A stretch of 64,000 bases of DNA, taken from Devosia sp. (GTDB taxonomy: Bacteria > Pseudomonadota > Alphaproteobacteria > Rhizobiales > Devosiaceae). Made by a program: the position numbers and the translations under genes. The first letter of the stretch is position 1. The number at the start of each line of letters is the position of its first letter. The stretch lies in NCBI RefSeq assembly GCF_024707125.1, contig NZ_JANQAH010000012.1:1-64000 (forward strand), read 5' to 3'. Of the stretch, positions 9,382-18,780 are shown piece by piece. The notes beneath the pieces were generated by a model. The model made no database searches and was not told the DNA's origin. It saw nothing but the letters and a program-made list of their open reading frames with translations.

Positions 9382-9396
9382 CGCGCCAGGATTTTT
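9366..9396 (+). terminator. Rho-independent terminator overlapping the channel gene stop
   Basis: CCTGGCGCG and CGCGCCAGG form a perfect 9-base-pair stem (9366-9374 with 9382-9390) with a seven-base loop, followed by ATTTTT. The stop codon TGA lies in the loop, so the last codons form the left arm. Confidence 0.8.
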
Positions 9397-9405
9397 AGGC
9401 GAGGC

Positions 9406-10383
9406 TTAGTCTGCCTGCACCGTCATGAAGGTGTCGACGATGTAGTCCCAGCTCGCATCGTAGCGGGCGAATTCCTGCGGGCAGCGCAATGCGCGGGCGG
9501 CTGGCAGGATGTTCAGGGCGTCGGTTTTCTTGAGCCAGTCCATGACCTTATCCTGATCGAAGGCCTCCGGGTTCTTGTCGATGGTCTCGAAGACCATGAC
9601 CATGCCGGGGGCCAGGATGGGTGCGTAGGTATCCATGTCGGAACCAAGGACCAGGCACATGACGTCGTAGTAGCGCTGCTGGCCGAGGCTGTGCTCATTG
9701 GCCAGAATGGAGCGCGAGATGTCTTCGGGTGCGAAGGAAAGCTGCTTGAAGAAATAGGCGCCAAGAAGCGCGATGCGGGAGGGGCGATCCTCGAAGGCAT
9801 CGCCCTCCTCGTCGGCCCCGATCAGGGTGAGCGCTGCGAACTGATCGACTGCATCTTCCTCGCGGCCGGTGATCGGCAGATCATAGAGCGCCGTCAGCCC
9901 ATGGCCGAGTTCGTGGAGGAGCACGAAAAGAGTCGTCCCGCTGAGAACGGTTTCCTGGTCGGCCCAGCGGAAAAACTCGCCATCCTGGCCTTCGAGGTAT
10001 TCGTAGGACTGGTTGTAGTCGGCGATCAGCTCGTAGCAGAAGGTGATGCTCTGCTCGCTGGGGCTCCAATATGCATTCGAATAGCCGCAATCGGTGAAGG
10101 TGACCGGGACATCAACCGGCAGCGCGATCTGGTCGGCGAGTTCATCGAGAACGTCGGCGAAAAGCCCGTCCTTCTCGAACTTGGTACGGACGAGGCCGAT
10201 CTCGCGAATATTGCTCGGCTCAAAGGTAAGGACGAAGCGATGTTCACCGAGGACTGGTCCGGCGGCTGCGCCTGGCGTCAGCGCTTCGACCTCCACGTCT
10301 TGCGGAAACGCAACGATGTCCTGCGCGAGCGCCGGGGTAGCAACCAGGCCAGTCAGCAGGCTGAAAAGTGTTAGTGAACGCAA
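9406..10383 (-). CDS. DUF4344 family putative secreted metallopeptidase
   Basis: A 325-residue exported protein with a signal peptide ending at ALA (residue 20). The zinc-peptidase motif is H157-E-L-G-H161, followed 14-15 residues later by Glu residues in GREEDAVDQFA, which could supply the third ligand. This matches the DUF4344 pattern of a probable gluzincin-type peptidase. Two Cys (about 99 and 116) could form a disulfide. I start it at TTG 10383, preceded by a GGAAGAGGGG ribosome site; no in-frame ATG gives a complete signal peptide. Substrate and role are unknown. Confidence 0.82.
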   Translation of the reverse strand: MRSLTLFSLLTGLVATPALAQDIVAFPQDVEVEALTPGAAAGPVLGEHRFVLTFEPSNIREIGLVRTKFEKDGLFADVLDELADQIALPVDVPVTFTDCGYSNAYWSPSEQSITFCYELIADYNQSYEYLEGQDGEFFRWADQETVLSGTTLFVLLHELGHGLTALYDLPITGREEDAVDQFAALTLIGADEEGDAFEDRPSRIALLGAYFFKQLSFAPEDISRSILANEHSLGQQRYYDVMCLVLGSDMDTYAPILAPGMVMVFETIDKNPEAFDQDKVMDWLKKTDALNILPAARALRCPQEFARYDASWDYIVDTFMTVQAD

Positions 10384-10529
10384 AGTACGCCCCTCTTCCT
10401 AAAATCTACGGGCGCACCATAGGGATGGACCGAGGGATGAAAAGGGAAAGCCGGGGTCAGCGTGAAGGCTTTCTTTATGAGGCGGCACAAAGGTTTAGAT
10501 CGCCTGGCGGGCGGACCGGACCAGTTTGC

Positions 10530-10808
10530 CTAGAAAACCGGGGTGACAGGCTTGGGGAAGTTGAGCTGATCAAAGCGGCGCTGGAGCTGGATGTCGTCGA
10601 TCTTCCGCTCGATCGTGTTGATTTCGACCTTGTACTGATACTGCTCGGCCGTCTGCGCCAGCTCGCGCTGCATGCAGATCAGCCTCTGCTGGTTGGCTTG
10701 CAAGGCGGCCGCGGTGTCGCCCGCCATCGGCGCCGGGCAAGCGGCCGAGGCCGGCACGATGGCGCAGGCGGCAAGCAGGATGGCGAGGGGCAGGCGTTTC
10801 GTTTTCAT
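10530..10808 (-). CDS. Small secreted protein of unknown function (92 aa)
   Basis: Not recognised. It has a clean signal peptide (basic start KTKR, hydrophobic core, cleavage near ASA at about residue 22). The mature 70 residues have two Cys and a helical, Gln-rich middle (ALQANQQRLICMQRELAQTAEQYQ) that could form a short coiled coil. It is transcribed on the same strand as mrcA (59 bases downstream of its stop), so it may belong to that wall-synthesis transcript. Confidence 0.6.
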   Translation of the reverse strand: MKTKRLPLAILLAACAIVPASAACPAPMAGDTAAALQANQQRLICMQRELAQTAEQYQYKVEINTIERKIDDIQLQRRFDQLNFPKPVTPVF

Positions 10809-10867
10809 GACCTCAAGATGGGCGCTTGGTGTGTCGGGTGCAAATCACGACAGAGGGACTGTGCGCT

Positions 10868-13351
10868 CTAGTTGCCCGACAGACTTTGCGCTGCGCCCAG
10901 GCTTGGATCGAGGAACTGGCCATTGCTGCTGGGCTGGGTGACGACGGCGCCACCATATTGCTGCTGCATCTGCATCTGGCGCTGTGCTGCGTCATAGCCC
11001 TCGACATCGACACCGATGACCGAGGTCATGAGGTTGGGGCCGGTGCCGGGCTTGAAGGCTTCCTGGATGCCGGCTTCGCCTTCGAAGGCTTGCACGCCGG
11101 AACTTGGATTGATCCAGGCGGTGGTCATGCCGGCGGGCGTGTTGAACGGCGTCGGCGGTTTGCCGGCCATGGCCTTGGCCATGAAATTGGTGAAGATCGG
11201 CACTGACATGCCGCCGCCGGTCGAGGCCGAGCCCATGGAGCGCGGCTGGTCGTAGCCGATATAGATGCCGACTGCCAATTCGGGGGTGAAGCCGACGAAC
11301 CAGGCGTCCTTGTAATCATTGGTGGTGCCGGTCTTGCCGGCGACCGGACGATTGAGGGCGCGGGCGGCGGTGCCGGTGCCGCGCTGGACGACGCCTTCCA
11401 TCATGGAGGTGATCTGATAGGCGGTCATCGGATCGAGAACCTGGGGGCGGTTGTCGAGGATGCGGGGTTCGCCCTGCCCGTGCCAATCCTCGGCGGAGCA
11501 ACCTTCGCAGATGCGCTCGTCGTGGCGATAGACCGTGTTGCCGTAGCGATCCTGGATGCGGTCGATGAGGGTGGGCACGATCTTGCGGCCGCCATTGGCG
11601 ATGGTCGCATAGGCCGAGGTCATGCGCATATTGGTGGTTTCGCCAGCGCCGAGGGACATGGCGAGGACCGGCTGCATGTCGTCGTAAATGCCGAACATGC
11701 GGGCGTATTCGGCAATCAGGGGCATGCCGATATCGCGGGCTAGGCGCACGGTCATGACATTTCGGCTGCGCTCGATGCCGCGGCGGAGAGTCTGGGGACC
11801 GTAGAATTCCTGGGCGTAGTTTTCGGGGCGCCAGATGGAGCCGTCGCCATTGCGGATTTCGACCGGTGCGTCGAGGACGACGGAGGCCGGGGTGTAGCCG
11901 TTGTCGAGCGCGGCGGCATAGACGATGGGCTTGAAGGACGAGCCGGGCTGGCGCAGGGCCTGGGTGGCGCGGTTGAACTCGGATTCGGCAAAGGAGAAGC
12001 CGCCGACCATGGCGAGGACGCGGCCGGTGCGCGGGTCCATGGCGACGAGCGAGCCTTCGACTTCGGGCACTTGTTCGAGGGTAAAGATGCCGTCCTTGCC
12101 CGCGACCGGGGAGACGTAGACGACGTCGCCGACCTTGACGAGGTCCTGCACGGGCTTTGACAGCCAGCGGATTTCGGGGCCGGACAATGTGCCTTCGACG
12201 CGTGCGGGGCTAGAGGCACCGTCGACGTCGTTTTCGGGGCGGAGGCCAATGCGGGCTTCGTTACCGGAGACGGCGAGCACGACGGCGAGCTGCCATTCGG
12301 GCACGTCGCTCAGCGGCTTGATCTTGGCGACGTCGAGACCCCAATCCTCGCCCAGCTCGATGCTGGCGACGGGGCCGCGGAAGCCGCGGGTGTGGTCGTA
12401 TTCGATCAGGCCATCCATGAGGGCGCGGCGGGCGTATTCCTGGAGGCGCGGCTCAAGCGTGGTGCGGACCGAGAGGCCGCCACCATAGAGCTGGTCTTCG
12501 CCATAGAGCTTTGCCAGCTCGCGGCGCACGTCTTCGGTGAAGTATTCGGCGGCGTAGACCCGGCTGCCGGAGGCGCGCGGGATGACGTTGAGGGGGGCTT
12601 CCTTGGCGGCAGCGGCTTCCTCTGGGGTCGCATAGCCGTTTTCGACCATGCGATCGATCACCCAGTTGCGGCGCTCAATGGCGGCCTGCGGGCGACGGAA
12701 GGGGTGGTAATTGTTCGGGCCCTTGGGGAGCGCGGCGATGTAGGCGGCTTCGGGCAGTGTGAGCTGATAGAGCGCCTTATCGAAATAGTTCAGGGCCGCG
12801 GCGGCGACGCCGTAGGAATTGAGGCCGAGGAAGATTTCGTTGAGGTAGAGCTCGAGGATCTTGTCCTTGGTGAAGGTCGACTCGATGCGGATCGCAAGGA
12901 TCGCTTCCTGGATCTTTCGATCCCAGGTCTGCTCCGAAGTCAGCAGGAAGTTCTTGGCGACCTGCTGGGTGATGCTGGAGCCGCCGCCCTGGATGGAGCT
13001 GTTGCCGTCCATGCGGGCAAGGAGATTGTCGCGCAGGGCGCGGACGATACCGTCGATGGCGATGCCGTTGTGGGAGTAGAAGTCCTTGTCTTCGGCCGAA
13101 AGGAAGGCGTGGACGAGGAGCGGCGGGACGGTTTCGATCGGCTGGAAGAGGCGACGTTCCCTAGCGTATTCGGCAAGGAGCGTACCGTCTGCCGCGTGGA
13201 CGCGAGTGGTCACTGGCGGCTGGTAGTCCTTGAGGACCGTGTAGTCAGGCAATTGCGCGGAGACGGCGGCAAGGTACACGGCGGCAGCGGCGACGCCGCC
13301 AAGCGCCACGAACATGCCGAAACCGAATAGCCAGCCAAGCAGACGAAACAT
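10868..13351 (-). CDS. mrcA: Penicillin-binding protein 1A, bifunctional transglycosylase/transpeptidase
   Basis: Class A PBP, inner-membrane anchored, that polymerises and crosslinks peptidoglycan in the periplasm. It has 827 residues: an N-terminal anchor (about 5-30), a GT51 glycosyltransferase domain with catalytic E87 in SAEDKDFYSHNGI and GGSSITQQVAKN at about 123-134, an OB-like insert typical of PBP1a (about 325-430), then the transpeptidase with S471-S-F-K474, S529-R-N531 and K673-T-G-T. The C-terminus is Gln/Met-rich. It lies about 100 bases downstream of amiC on the same strand, the usual alphaproteobacterial amiC-mrcA order. The prfB gene often found next is not here. Confidence 0.96.
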   Translation of the reverse strand: MFRLLGWLFGFGMFVALGGVAAAAVYLAAVSAQLPDYTVLKDYQPPVTTRVHAADGTLLAEYARERRLFQPIETVPPLLVHAFLSAEDKDFYSHNGIAIDGIVRALRDNLLARMDGNSSIQGGGSSITQQVAKNFLLTSEQTWDRKIQEAILAIRIESTFTKDKILELYLNEIFLGLNSYGVAAAALNYFDKALYQLTLPEAAYIAALPKGPNNYHPFRRPQAAIERRNWVIDRMVENGYATPEEAAAAKEAPLNVIPRASGSRVYAAEYFTEDVRRELAKLYGEDQLYGGGLSVRTTLEPRLQEYARRALMDGLIEYDHTRGFRGPVASIELGEDWGLDVAKIKPLSDVPEWQLAVVLAVSGNEARIGLRPENDVDGASSPARVEGTLSGPEIRWLSKPVQDLVKVGDVVYVSPVAGKDGIFTLEQVPEVEGSLVAMDPRTGRVLAMVGGFSFAESEFNRATQALRQPGSSFKPIVYAAALDNGYTPASVVLDAPVEIRNGDGSIWRPENYAQEFYGPQTLRRGIERSRNVMTVRLARDIGMPLIAEYARMFGIYDDMQPVLAMSLGAGETTNMRMTSAYATIANGGRKIVPTLIDRIQDRYGNTVYRHDERICEGCSAEDWHGQGEPRILDNRPQVLDPMTAYQITSMMEGVVQRGTGTAARALNRPVAGKTGTTNDYKDAWFVGFTPELAVGIYIGYDQPRSMGSASTGGGMSVPIFTNFMAKAMAGKPPTPFNTPAGMTTAWINPSSGVQAFEGEAGIQEAFKPGTGPNLMTSVIGVDVEGYDAAQRQMQMQQQYGGAVVTQPSSNGQFLDPSLGAAQSLSGN

Positions 13352-13454
13352 ACGATCAGATACTCCACGCCATGAGGGGGCGGTGTGCCCTGCCCCGATT
13401 CACGACGGTATTTTCAACAATAGCAGAGCGGGCGCGGGCGCTTAATCACTTTGC

Positions 13455-14735
13455 TTAGGGCTCGGCTTCGACGCTGTCGAAATAGGTGGAAATGCCGCGG
13501 GCAATGGCTTCGGCGGTACGGTTCTGCCAATCGGACTGGGTCAGGTTGGTGATGTCGTCGACATTGGAGAGGAAACCCAATTCGATGAGCACCGAGGGCA
13601 CATCGGGAGCTTGCAGCACGAAGAAATCGGCCTGGCGCACCGGGAAGCGGCGCAGGGCGACGCTGGGCTCGAGCTGGTGCACGATGGATTGCGCGGCGAC
13701 ATAGGACTGCTTGCGCATTTCGCGGCGCATCAGATCGAGGAGGATGTCTACGACCTCGGGCGCCATTTGCGGCATGGCAAAGCCGGCGATGACGTCGGAC
13801 TTGTTTTCGGTGTCGGCGAGAACCTTGTCGAGCACATCTGTGGCGTTCTCATCGCGTGTATAGACGCTGGCGCCGCGAATCTCGGGCTGCTGAAAACTGT
13901 CGGCGTGAATGGAGAGGAAGATATCGGCCTTGTTGGTGCGGGCGAGATCGACGCGCTCTTCGAGGCGGAGATAGGTGTCGTCTTCGCGCGTAAGGGCGAC
14001 GTCGAAACGGCCGGATTCGACGAGAAGCTCCTGCAGGCGCAGAGAGAAGGCGAGGACGATGTCCTTTTCGCGCACGCCATTGGGGGCTTCGGCGCCGCTA
14101 TCGATACCGCCATGGCCGGGGTCGATGACGACGAGCGGGCGGGTAGCGATGGGGAGCTCGGAGCCGCCGGCCGGGGTGGACTCGGCTGTCGTTTCGGCGA
14201 CCACTGCCGAGGTTTCCTTATCGCGCTCGACATTGGCGGCGAAGGTTTCGGCGTCGGCGGGGATGATGTCGACGACGAGGCGGGCGGGCTGGTCTTCGAA
14301 GGGATCGAGGACATAGGCCTGCTGCACCTGGGCGGGCGCCGACAGCGTGAGGGTGGTGCGGATGCGGTCGGAGGCGGCCTGCTCTACGAGGTAGGACTCG
14401 ATAAGCGTTGTCTCGGACGGGGCGCCGCTCGGCTCGGGCACCGAGAAGGTACCGGCGCGCACATCGATGGCGAGGCGATTGGGCTCGGACAGCGAAACGA
14501 AGGAGAATTCGGTTTTCGAGGCGAGATCGATGACGAGGCGCGCGCGGTCTTCACCAACGGTGACGCGCACATCGATGACGTTGGGCAGGCCGACCGGAAT
14601 GGCGGCGGGCGCGGCTTCCTGCGCGTGGAGCGTAGGGGCCGAGGCAAAAGCCAGGAAGAGCCCAAGGACGAGCGAGCGGATGACGCGTAGATTCAAAACT
14701 GGTCGGGCCCCATGCGTATGGCAAAACCGTGTCAC
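13455..14735 (-). CDS. amiC: N-acetylmuramoyl-L-alanine amidase (AMIN plus Amidase_3)
   Basis: Periplasmic zinc amidase that cleaves the stem peptide from MurNAc, used in daughter-cell separation. The order is signal peptide, an AMIN targeting domain (about residues 45-155), a charged linker, and the Amidase_3 catalytic domain from about 200. The zinc ligands are visible in VVIDPGHGGIDSG (His), the Glu of NGVREKDIVL, and LSIHADSF (His), and the catalytic Glu lies in VLIELGFLSN. The start is uncertain: GTG 14735 gives 426 residues, but an in-frame TTG at 14696 would start just before a more typical signal peptide. It is divergent from rne and upstream of mrcA. Confidence 0.93.
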   Translation of the reverse strand: MTRFCHTHGARPVLNLRVIRSLVLGLFLAFASAPTLHAQEAAPAAIPVGLPNVIDVRVTVGEDRARLVIDLASKTEFSFVSLSEPNRLAIDVRAGTFSVPEPSGAPSETTLIESYLVEQAASDRIRTTLTLSAPAQVQQAYVLDPFEDQPARLVVDIIPADAETFAANVERDKETSAVVAETTAESTPAGGSELPIATRPLVVIDPGHGGIDSGAEAPNGVREKDIVLAFSLRLQELLVESGRFDVALTREDDTYLRLEERVDLARTNKADIFLSIHADSFQQPEIRGASVYTRDENATDVLDKVLADTENKSDVIAGFAMPQMAPEVVDILLDLMRREMRKQSYVAAQSIVHQLEPSVALRRFPVRQADFFVLQAPDVPSVLIELGFLSNVDDITNLTQSDWQNRTAEAIARGISTYFDSVEAEP

Positions 14736-15307
14736 ATGCCCTTCGGGCGATTCTGCGGCATTTTCGGCTTATGCGATGATTTGCAACAGGGCGCAAAGAA
14801 TGGCACCCGGCAAAAAGCCCGATATTCCTCACATTTAGACTTTCCTGTTGCCAATCTGGCGCAACCACCATACACGCTTATATGAAGGCGCAGGAGTTTC
14901 GCGAGCGCCAGCGAGAGGGTTCAGAATTGCCCTTCGCGCCGCTGCGGACCCCCAGCCGGCCAGTGTGCCACACAAGCACCTGCCCGGAATGAAAGCGGCG
15001 ATTTTCAGCGCCTTCGCAAACGAATTTCGGTCCCTCACAGGGATCGGACGGTGGCGGGTCTTTGGGACCGGCCATCCAATAGGAAGAGGTCATATGGCCC
15101 GCAGGCGGACAAAGCGCGACGCGATCGATACGAACGATTGCCGTTTTGCTTCGCCCTTTCTCCCGGCCATGACCGAATTTGCCGGTGCGCAGAACGTGAG
15201 AGGTTCGCGCCCGATTGTTTTCAACACATTCGCCCCGCAACGCGCCGAGCCAGGTTCTCCGGTTCGCCGGCTGACGCCCTTTGGCGCGCGGGTGCGCGGA
15301 GTTTACT
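14736..15307. promoter_or_regulatory. Divergent amiC/rne region with long rne leader
   Basis: A 572-base gap. It holds the amiC promoter near the left side and a long untranslated leader ahead of rne. RNase E genes are often autoregulated through such leaders in other bacteria; here that is inference from length only. Inside it, an ATG at 15094 has AGGAAGAGG just upstream and opens a 94-codon basic reading frame that runs to 15378 and overlaps the rne start in another frame. It may be a leader peptide or chance. No tRNA or known riboswitch is recognisable. Confidence 0.45.
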
Positions 15308-17992
15308 ATGGCAACCAAGAGAATGCTGGTGGATGCCATCCACCCGGAAGAAACACGGATTGTTGTTACAGCCGGTAATCGGCTGGAAGAGTTCGACTTT
15401 GAATCGGCGTCCCGCCGCCAGTTGCGGGGAAATATCTTCCTCGCCAAGGTGACGCGCGTCGAGCCGTCGCTACAGGCGGCCTTCGTCGAGTATGGCGGCA
15501 ATCGCCACGGGTTCCTCGCTTTCAGCGAAATCCACCCGGACTACTACCAGATCCCCGTCGCCGACCGCGAAGCCCTGCTGCGCGATGAAGAGCACGAGGA
15601 AGACCACCACGAGGAAACGGAAGACGCTGTCTCCGTGCCTGAAGGTGTGGCTGAAACGGAAGCAGAGGCAGATCCTCAGGACACCGAGGAAGAGAGCCAT
15701 ATCGAGCAGGCTCCGGCCAATACCGAACCGGTCGAGTCGATCGGCGGGGCGGATACGCTCGAGGAAGTGCCGGAGCGTCGCCAGCGCAGCCAGCAGCGTC
15801 GTCACCAGTACAAGATCCAGGAAGTGATCAAGCGCCGGCAGGTGATGCTGGTGCAGGTGGTCAAGGAAGAGCGCGGCAACAAGGGCGCAGCTCTCACCAC
15901 CTATCTGTCGCTCGCCGGCCGCTATTCGGTGCTGATGCCCAATACCGCTCGTGGCGGTGGCATTTCGCGCAAGATCACCAATGCTGCTGATCGCAAGCGT
16001 CTGAAAGAAATCACCTCGGACCTGGAAGTGCCGCAGGGCATGGGCGTGATCCTTCGTACCGCGGGCGCGACGCGCACCAAGGCCGAAGTGAAGCGCGATT
16101 TCGAATATCTGATGCGCCTGTGGGAAAGCGTGCGCACGCTGACCCTGCAGAGCCAGGCCCCGTGCCTCGTCTATGAAGAAGGCTCGCTGATCAAGCGGAC
16201 CATTCGCGATCTCTATAACAAGGACATCGACGAAGTGTTGGTGGCTGGCGACGCGGCTTATCGCGAAGCCAAGGACTTCATGAAGATGATCATGCCGTCC
16301 CACGCCAAGAACGTGAAGCCGTATGGCGAAGAGCAGCCGCTGTTCTCCAAGTATGGCATCGAGTCCCAGCTCGACCAGATGTTCTCGCCGGTCGTCACCC
16401 TGCCCTCCGGCGGCTATATCGTCATCAACCCGACCGAAGCGCTGGTTTCGATCGACGTGAACTCGGGCCGCTCCACCAAGGAGCACAATATCGAGGACAC
16501 GGCGCTCCAGACCAACCTCGAAGCTGCCGATGAAGTGTCGCGCCAGCTTCGCCTGCGCGATCTGGCCGGCCTGATCGTCATCGACTTCATCGACATGATG
16601 GAGAACCGCTCCAATCGTGCCGTCGAGCGTCGCCTCAAGGACGCGCTGAAGGACGATCGCGCCCGCATCCAGGTGGGCCGTATCTCGCATTTCGGCCTCA
16701 TGGAAATGAGCCGCCAGCGCATTCGCTTCGGCGTTGTCGAAAGCTCGACCCACAAGTGCCCGATCTGCGACGGCACGGGTCTGGTGCGTTCGACGGAAAG
16801 CCTGGCGCTGATGATCATGCGCCACGTGGAAGACCATGTGCTGCGCAAGCAGGGCCAGTCGATCAATGTGCGCGTGCCGACCGACGTGGCGCTCTATGTA
16901 CTCAACTACAAGCGCGACACGCTGACTGCGCTCGAAGCGCGTAATTCGCTTTCGATCACCATCACGGCCGACAGCAAGCTGACCGGACACCAGTTCTCGA
17001 TCGAGAAGGGTGAGACCCGCGTCTCGTCCTATGTCGACCAGCGCGCCGCCAGCCATGTGCGTGTCGACAGCGCCGTGATCGAAGAAATCGACGAGGAAAT
17101 CGTCGAGGAAGAAGAGATCGAAGAAGAAGCCACCGAAGCCCGGCAGGACAATGCTGGCGAAGGTGACGGCAATGGCCGTCGCCGTCGTCGCCGTCGTCGC
17201 CGTGGCGGCGCCAATGGCGAGCGCAACGAGGAACGGGCGCCGGTTCAGGCACGCGAGAGCGATGCCGAGGCTGGTGACGAAGACAGTTCTGACGAAGGTG
17301 GCGAGGCCGAGGGCGAAGACGCGCCGACCGCTGACGCTGATGGCGAAACCCGCCGTCGCCGTCGCCGTGGCCGCCGCGGTGGTCGCCGCAACCGTCGGGA
17401 CCAGGAAGGCGAAGTCGCAGCCGATGGCGGCGAGGCCGCTGCACCGGCGGCTGGTGATGCCGAGCAGGTTGCCGTCGTTGAGGCGGTGCTGGCTCAGGCT
17501 GAGGTTGCCGAGGAAGCTGCGCCTGTAGCTGAGGCAGTGGAAGCCGCGGCGGAAGAAGCTGTGGCCGAAAAGCCGAAGCGCAAGCCGCGTGCTCGTAAGG
17601 CGAAGACGGCTGATGCCGAAACGCCGGTGGAAGTGACGGCTGAAGCTCCGGCGGTGGAAGCACCGGTCGCTGAAGAGGCTGCCGAGAAGCCCAAGCGCAA
17701 ACCGCGCACGCGGAAGAAGGCTGAGCCTGTGGCGGAAGAAGCTGCAGCGGTCGTCGAGGCTCCGGCCGTAGCGGCACCAGAGGCCCCTGCCCCGGTGGCA
17801 GAGCCGGTAGCCGCCGAAGCTTCGGAGGCGCGTCCGAAGCGCCAGAAGAAGGAGCTGCCCCCGGAAGGCGTGGTGGTTTCTTCGAGCGCGAAGCCGGCTG
17901 AAGAGGCTGCGCCCGCCGAAGGCGAAGGCGAAGCTGAGCCGGACAAGAAGAAGAAGGTCGGCTGGTGGCAGCGGCGCCTCGGTCTCGGCTAG
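15308..17992 (+). CDS. rne: Ribonuclease E
   Basis: Essential endoribonuclease of the RNA degradosome: 894 residues. The S1 domain begins near residue 30 and is split by an acidic Glu-rich insertion (about 85-155), as in other alphaproteobacterial enzymes. The catalytic core has VSIDVNSGRSTKEHNIEDTA and DLAGLIVIDFIDMM with the DNase I-like Asp residues, then the zinc-link CPICDGTG. After about residue 590 the chain is disordered: two Arg-rich clusters, long Ala/Glu/Pro stretches, and EKPKRKPRARK / EKPKRKPRTRK repeated, ending in a basic tail with VGWWQRRLG. ATG 15308 has GGAG six bases upstream. Confidence 0.97.
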   Translation: MATKRMLVDAIHPEETRIVVTAGNRLEEFDFESASRRQLRGNIFLAKVTRVEPSLQAAFVEYGGNRHGFLAFSEIHPDYYQIPVADREALLRDEEHEEDHHEETEDAVSVPEGVAETEAEADPQDTEEESHIEQAPANTEPVESIGGADTLEEVPERRQRSQQRRHQYKIQEVIKRRQVMLVQVVKEERGNKGAALTTYLSLAGRYSVLMPNTARGGGISRKITNAADRKRLKEITSDLEVPQGMGVILRTAGATRTKAEVKRDFEYLMRLWESVRTLTLQSQAPCLVYEEGSLIKRTIRDLYNKDIDEVLVAGDAAYREAKDFMKMIMPSHAKNVKPYGEEQPLFSKYGIESQLDQMFSPVVTLPSGGYIVINPTEALVSIDVNSGRSTKEHNIEDTALQTNLEAADEVSRQLRLRDLAGLIVIDFIDMMENRSNRAVERRLKDALKDDRARIQVGRISHFGLMEMSRQRIRFGVVESSTHKCPICDGTGLVRSTESLALMIMRHVEDHVLRKQGQSINVRVPTDVALYVLNYKRDTLTALEARNSLSITITADSKLTGHQFSIEKGETRVSSYVDQRAASHVRVDSAVIEEIDEEIVEEEEIEEEATEARQDNAGEGDGNGRRRRRRRRRGGANGERNEERAPVQARESDAEAGDEDSSDEGGEAEGEDAPTADADGETRRRRRRGRRGGRRNRRDQEGEVAADGGEAAAPAAGDAEQVAVVEAVLAQAEVAEEAAPVAEAVEAAAEEAVAEKPKRKPRARKAKTADAETPVEVTAEAPAVEAPVAEEAAEKPKRKPRTRKKAEPVAEEAAAVVEAPAVAAPEAPAPVAEPVAAEASEARPKRQKKELPPEGVVVSSSAKPAEEAAPAEGEGEAEPDKKKKVGWWQRRLGLG

Positions 17993-18001
17993 GATTTTTG
18001 A

Positions 18002-18025
18002 GGGCGGCCTTCGGGCCGCCCTTTT
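18002..18025 (+). terminator. rne rho-independent terminator
   Basis: GGGCGGCC-TTCG-GGCCGCCC is a perfect 8-base-pair stem with a UUCG tetraloop followed by TTTT. It lies 10 bases after the rne stop. Confidence 0.92.
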
Positions 18026-18031
18026 CGTCTC

Positions 18032-18720
18032 ATGTCCCGCGCCGCTCGCCTGCTCGATCTCCTGCAATTGCTTAGAAACCGCCACCAGCCGGTGGCGGGA
18101 CCGACCTGGCGCGTGAGTTAGGCGTGTCTATCCGAACGCTCTATCGCGATATCGCGACCTTGCAGGCGCAGGGGGCCGATATTCAGGGCGAGCCGGGGCT
18201 GGGCTATGTGCTGCGGCCGGGATTTACGCTGCCGCCGCTGATGTTTTCAGCCGATGAGATCGAGGCGATTGTGTTGGGATCGCGCTGGGTTGCGGCGCGG
18301 GCGGATGACAACAGGCTTAGCGCTTCGGCGAAGCAGGCGATGAGCAAGATATTGGCCGTATTGCCGGCTGATCTGCGCGATCGTGCCGAGGCGACGAACC
18401 TGCTGGTGGCGCGGATCGGGCTGGAGCCGGCGCAGGTGGATGCCGGACAGATACGACTTGCCATTCGAAACGAGCGCAAGCTGGTCATTCGCTATGATGA
18501 CCTCAATGGCGCGGCGACGGAGCGGGTGATCTGGCCGTTCATGATCGGCTTTTTCGAGAAGGTGCGGATTGTTGCTGCCTGGTGCGAGATGCGGCGGGAT
18601 TTTCGCAGTTTTCGGGTGGATCGGATCAGCGCTATGACGGTGTCCGAGGAGCGTTATCCGAAGCGGCGGGCGGTGATGCTGAAAGAGTGGCGGGAGCGCG
18701 AGGGAATTGCGCCGCCGTGA
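18032..18720 (+). pseudogene. HTH-WYL (YafY-type) transcriptional regulator, frameshifted
   Basis: A DNA-binding HTH_11 domain plus WYL sensor, broken by one missing base. ATG 18032 opens a frame encoding MSRAARLLDLLQLLRNRHQP and VAG. It then shifts, and the -1 frame continues from 18100 as TDLARELGVSIRTLYRDI, which is the rest of the helix-turn-helix. The loss lies in the G run at 18097-18099 (GGG where GGGG restores the frame). Corrected length is 229 residues, normal for the family. The WYL part is intact (VIRYDDLNG to FRVDRISAM). If the deletion is real, only a 198-residue product lacking half the HTH could be made from GTG 18124. It pairs with the downstream VOC gene, as is common for this regulator type. 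Confidence 0.88.
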
Positions 18721-18780
18721 GCCACTGCCGGAAACTGGCAGTCCCGGCTGTTAGGTTTTCTCCATCAAAAGGAGAACGCC

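Noticed and set aside
15470..18085. An 871-codon open frame antisense to rne
   Set aside because: Low-complexity Leu/Arg/His translation without motifs; it mirrors the codon bias of rne.
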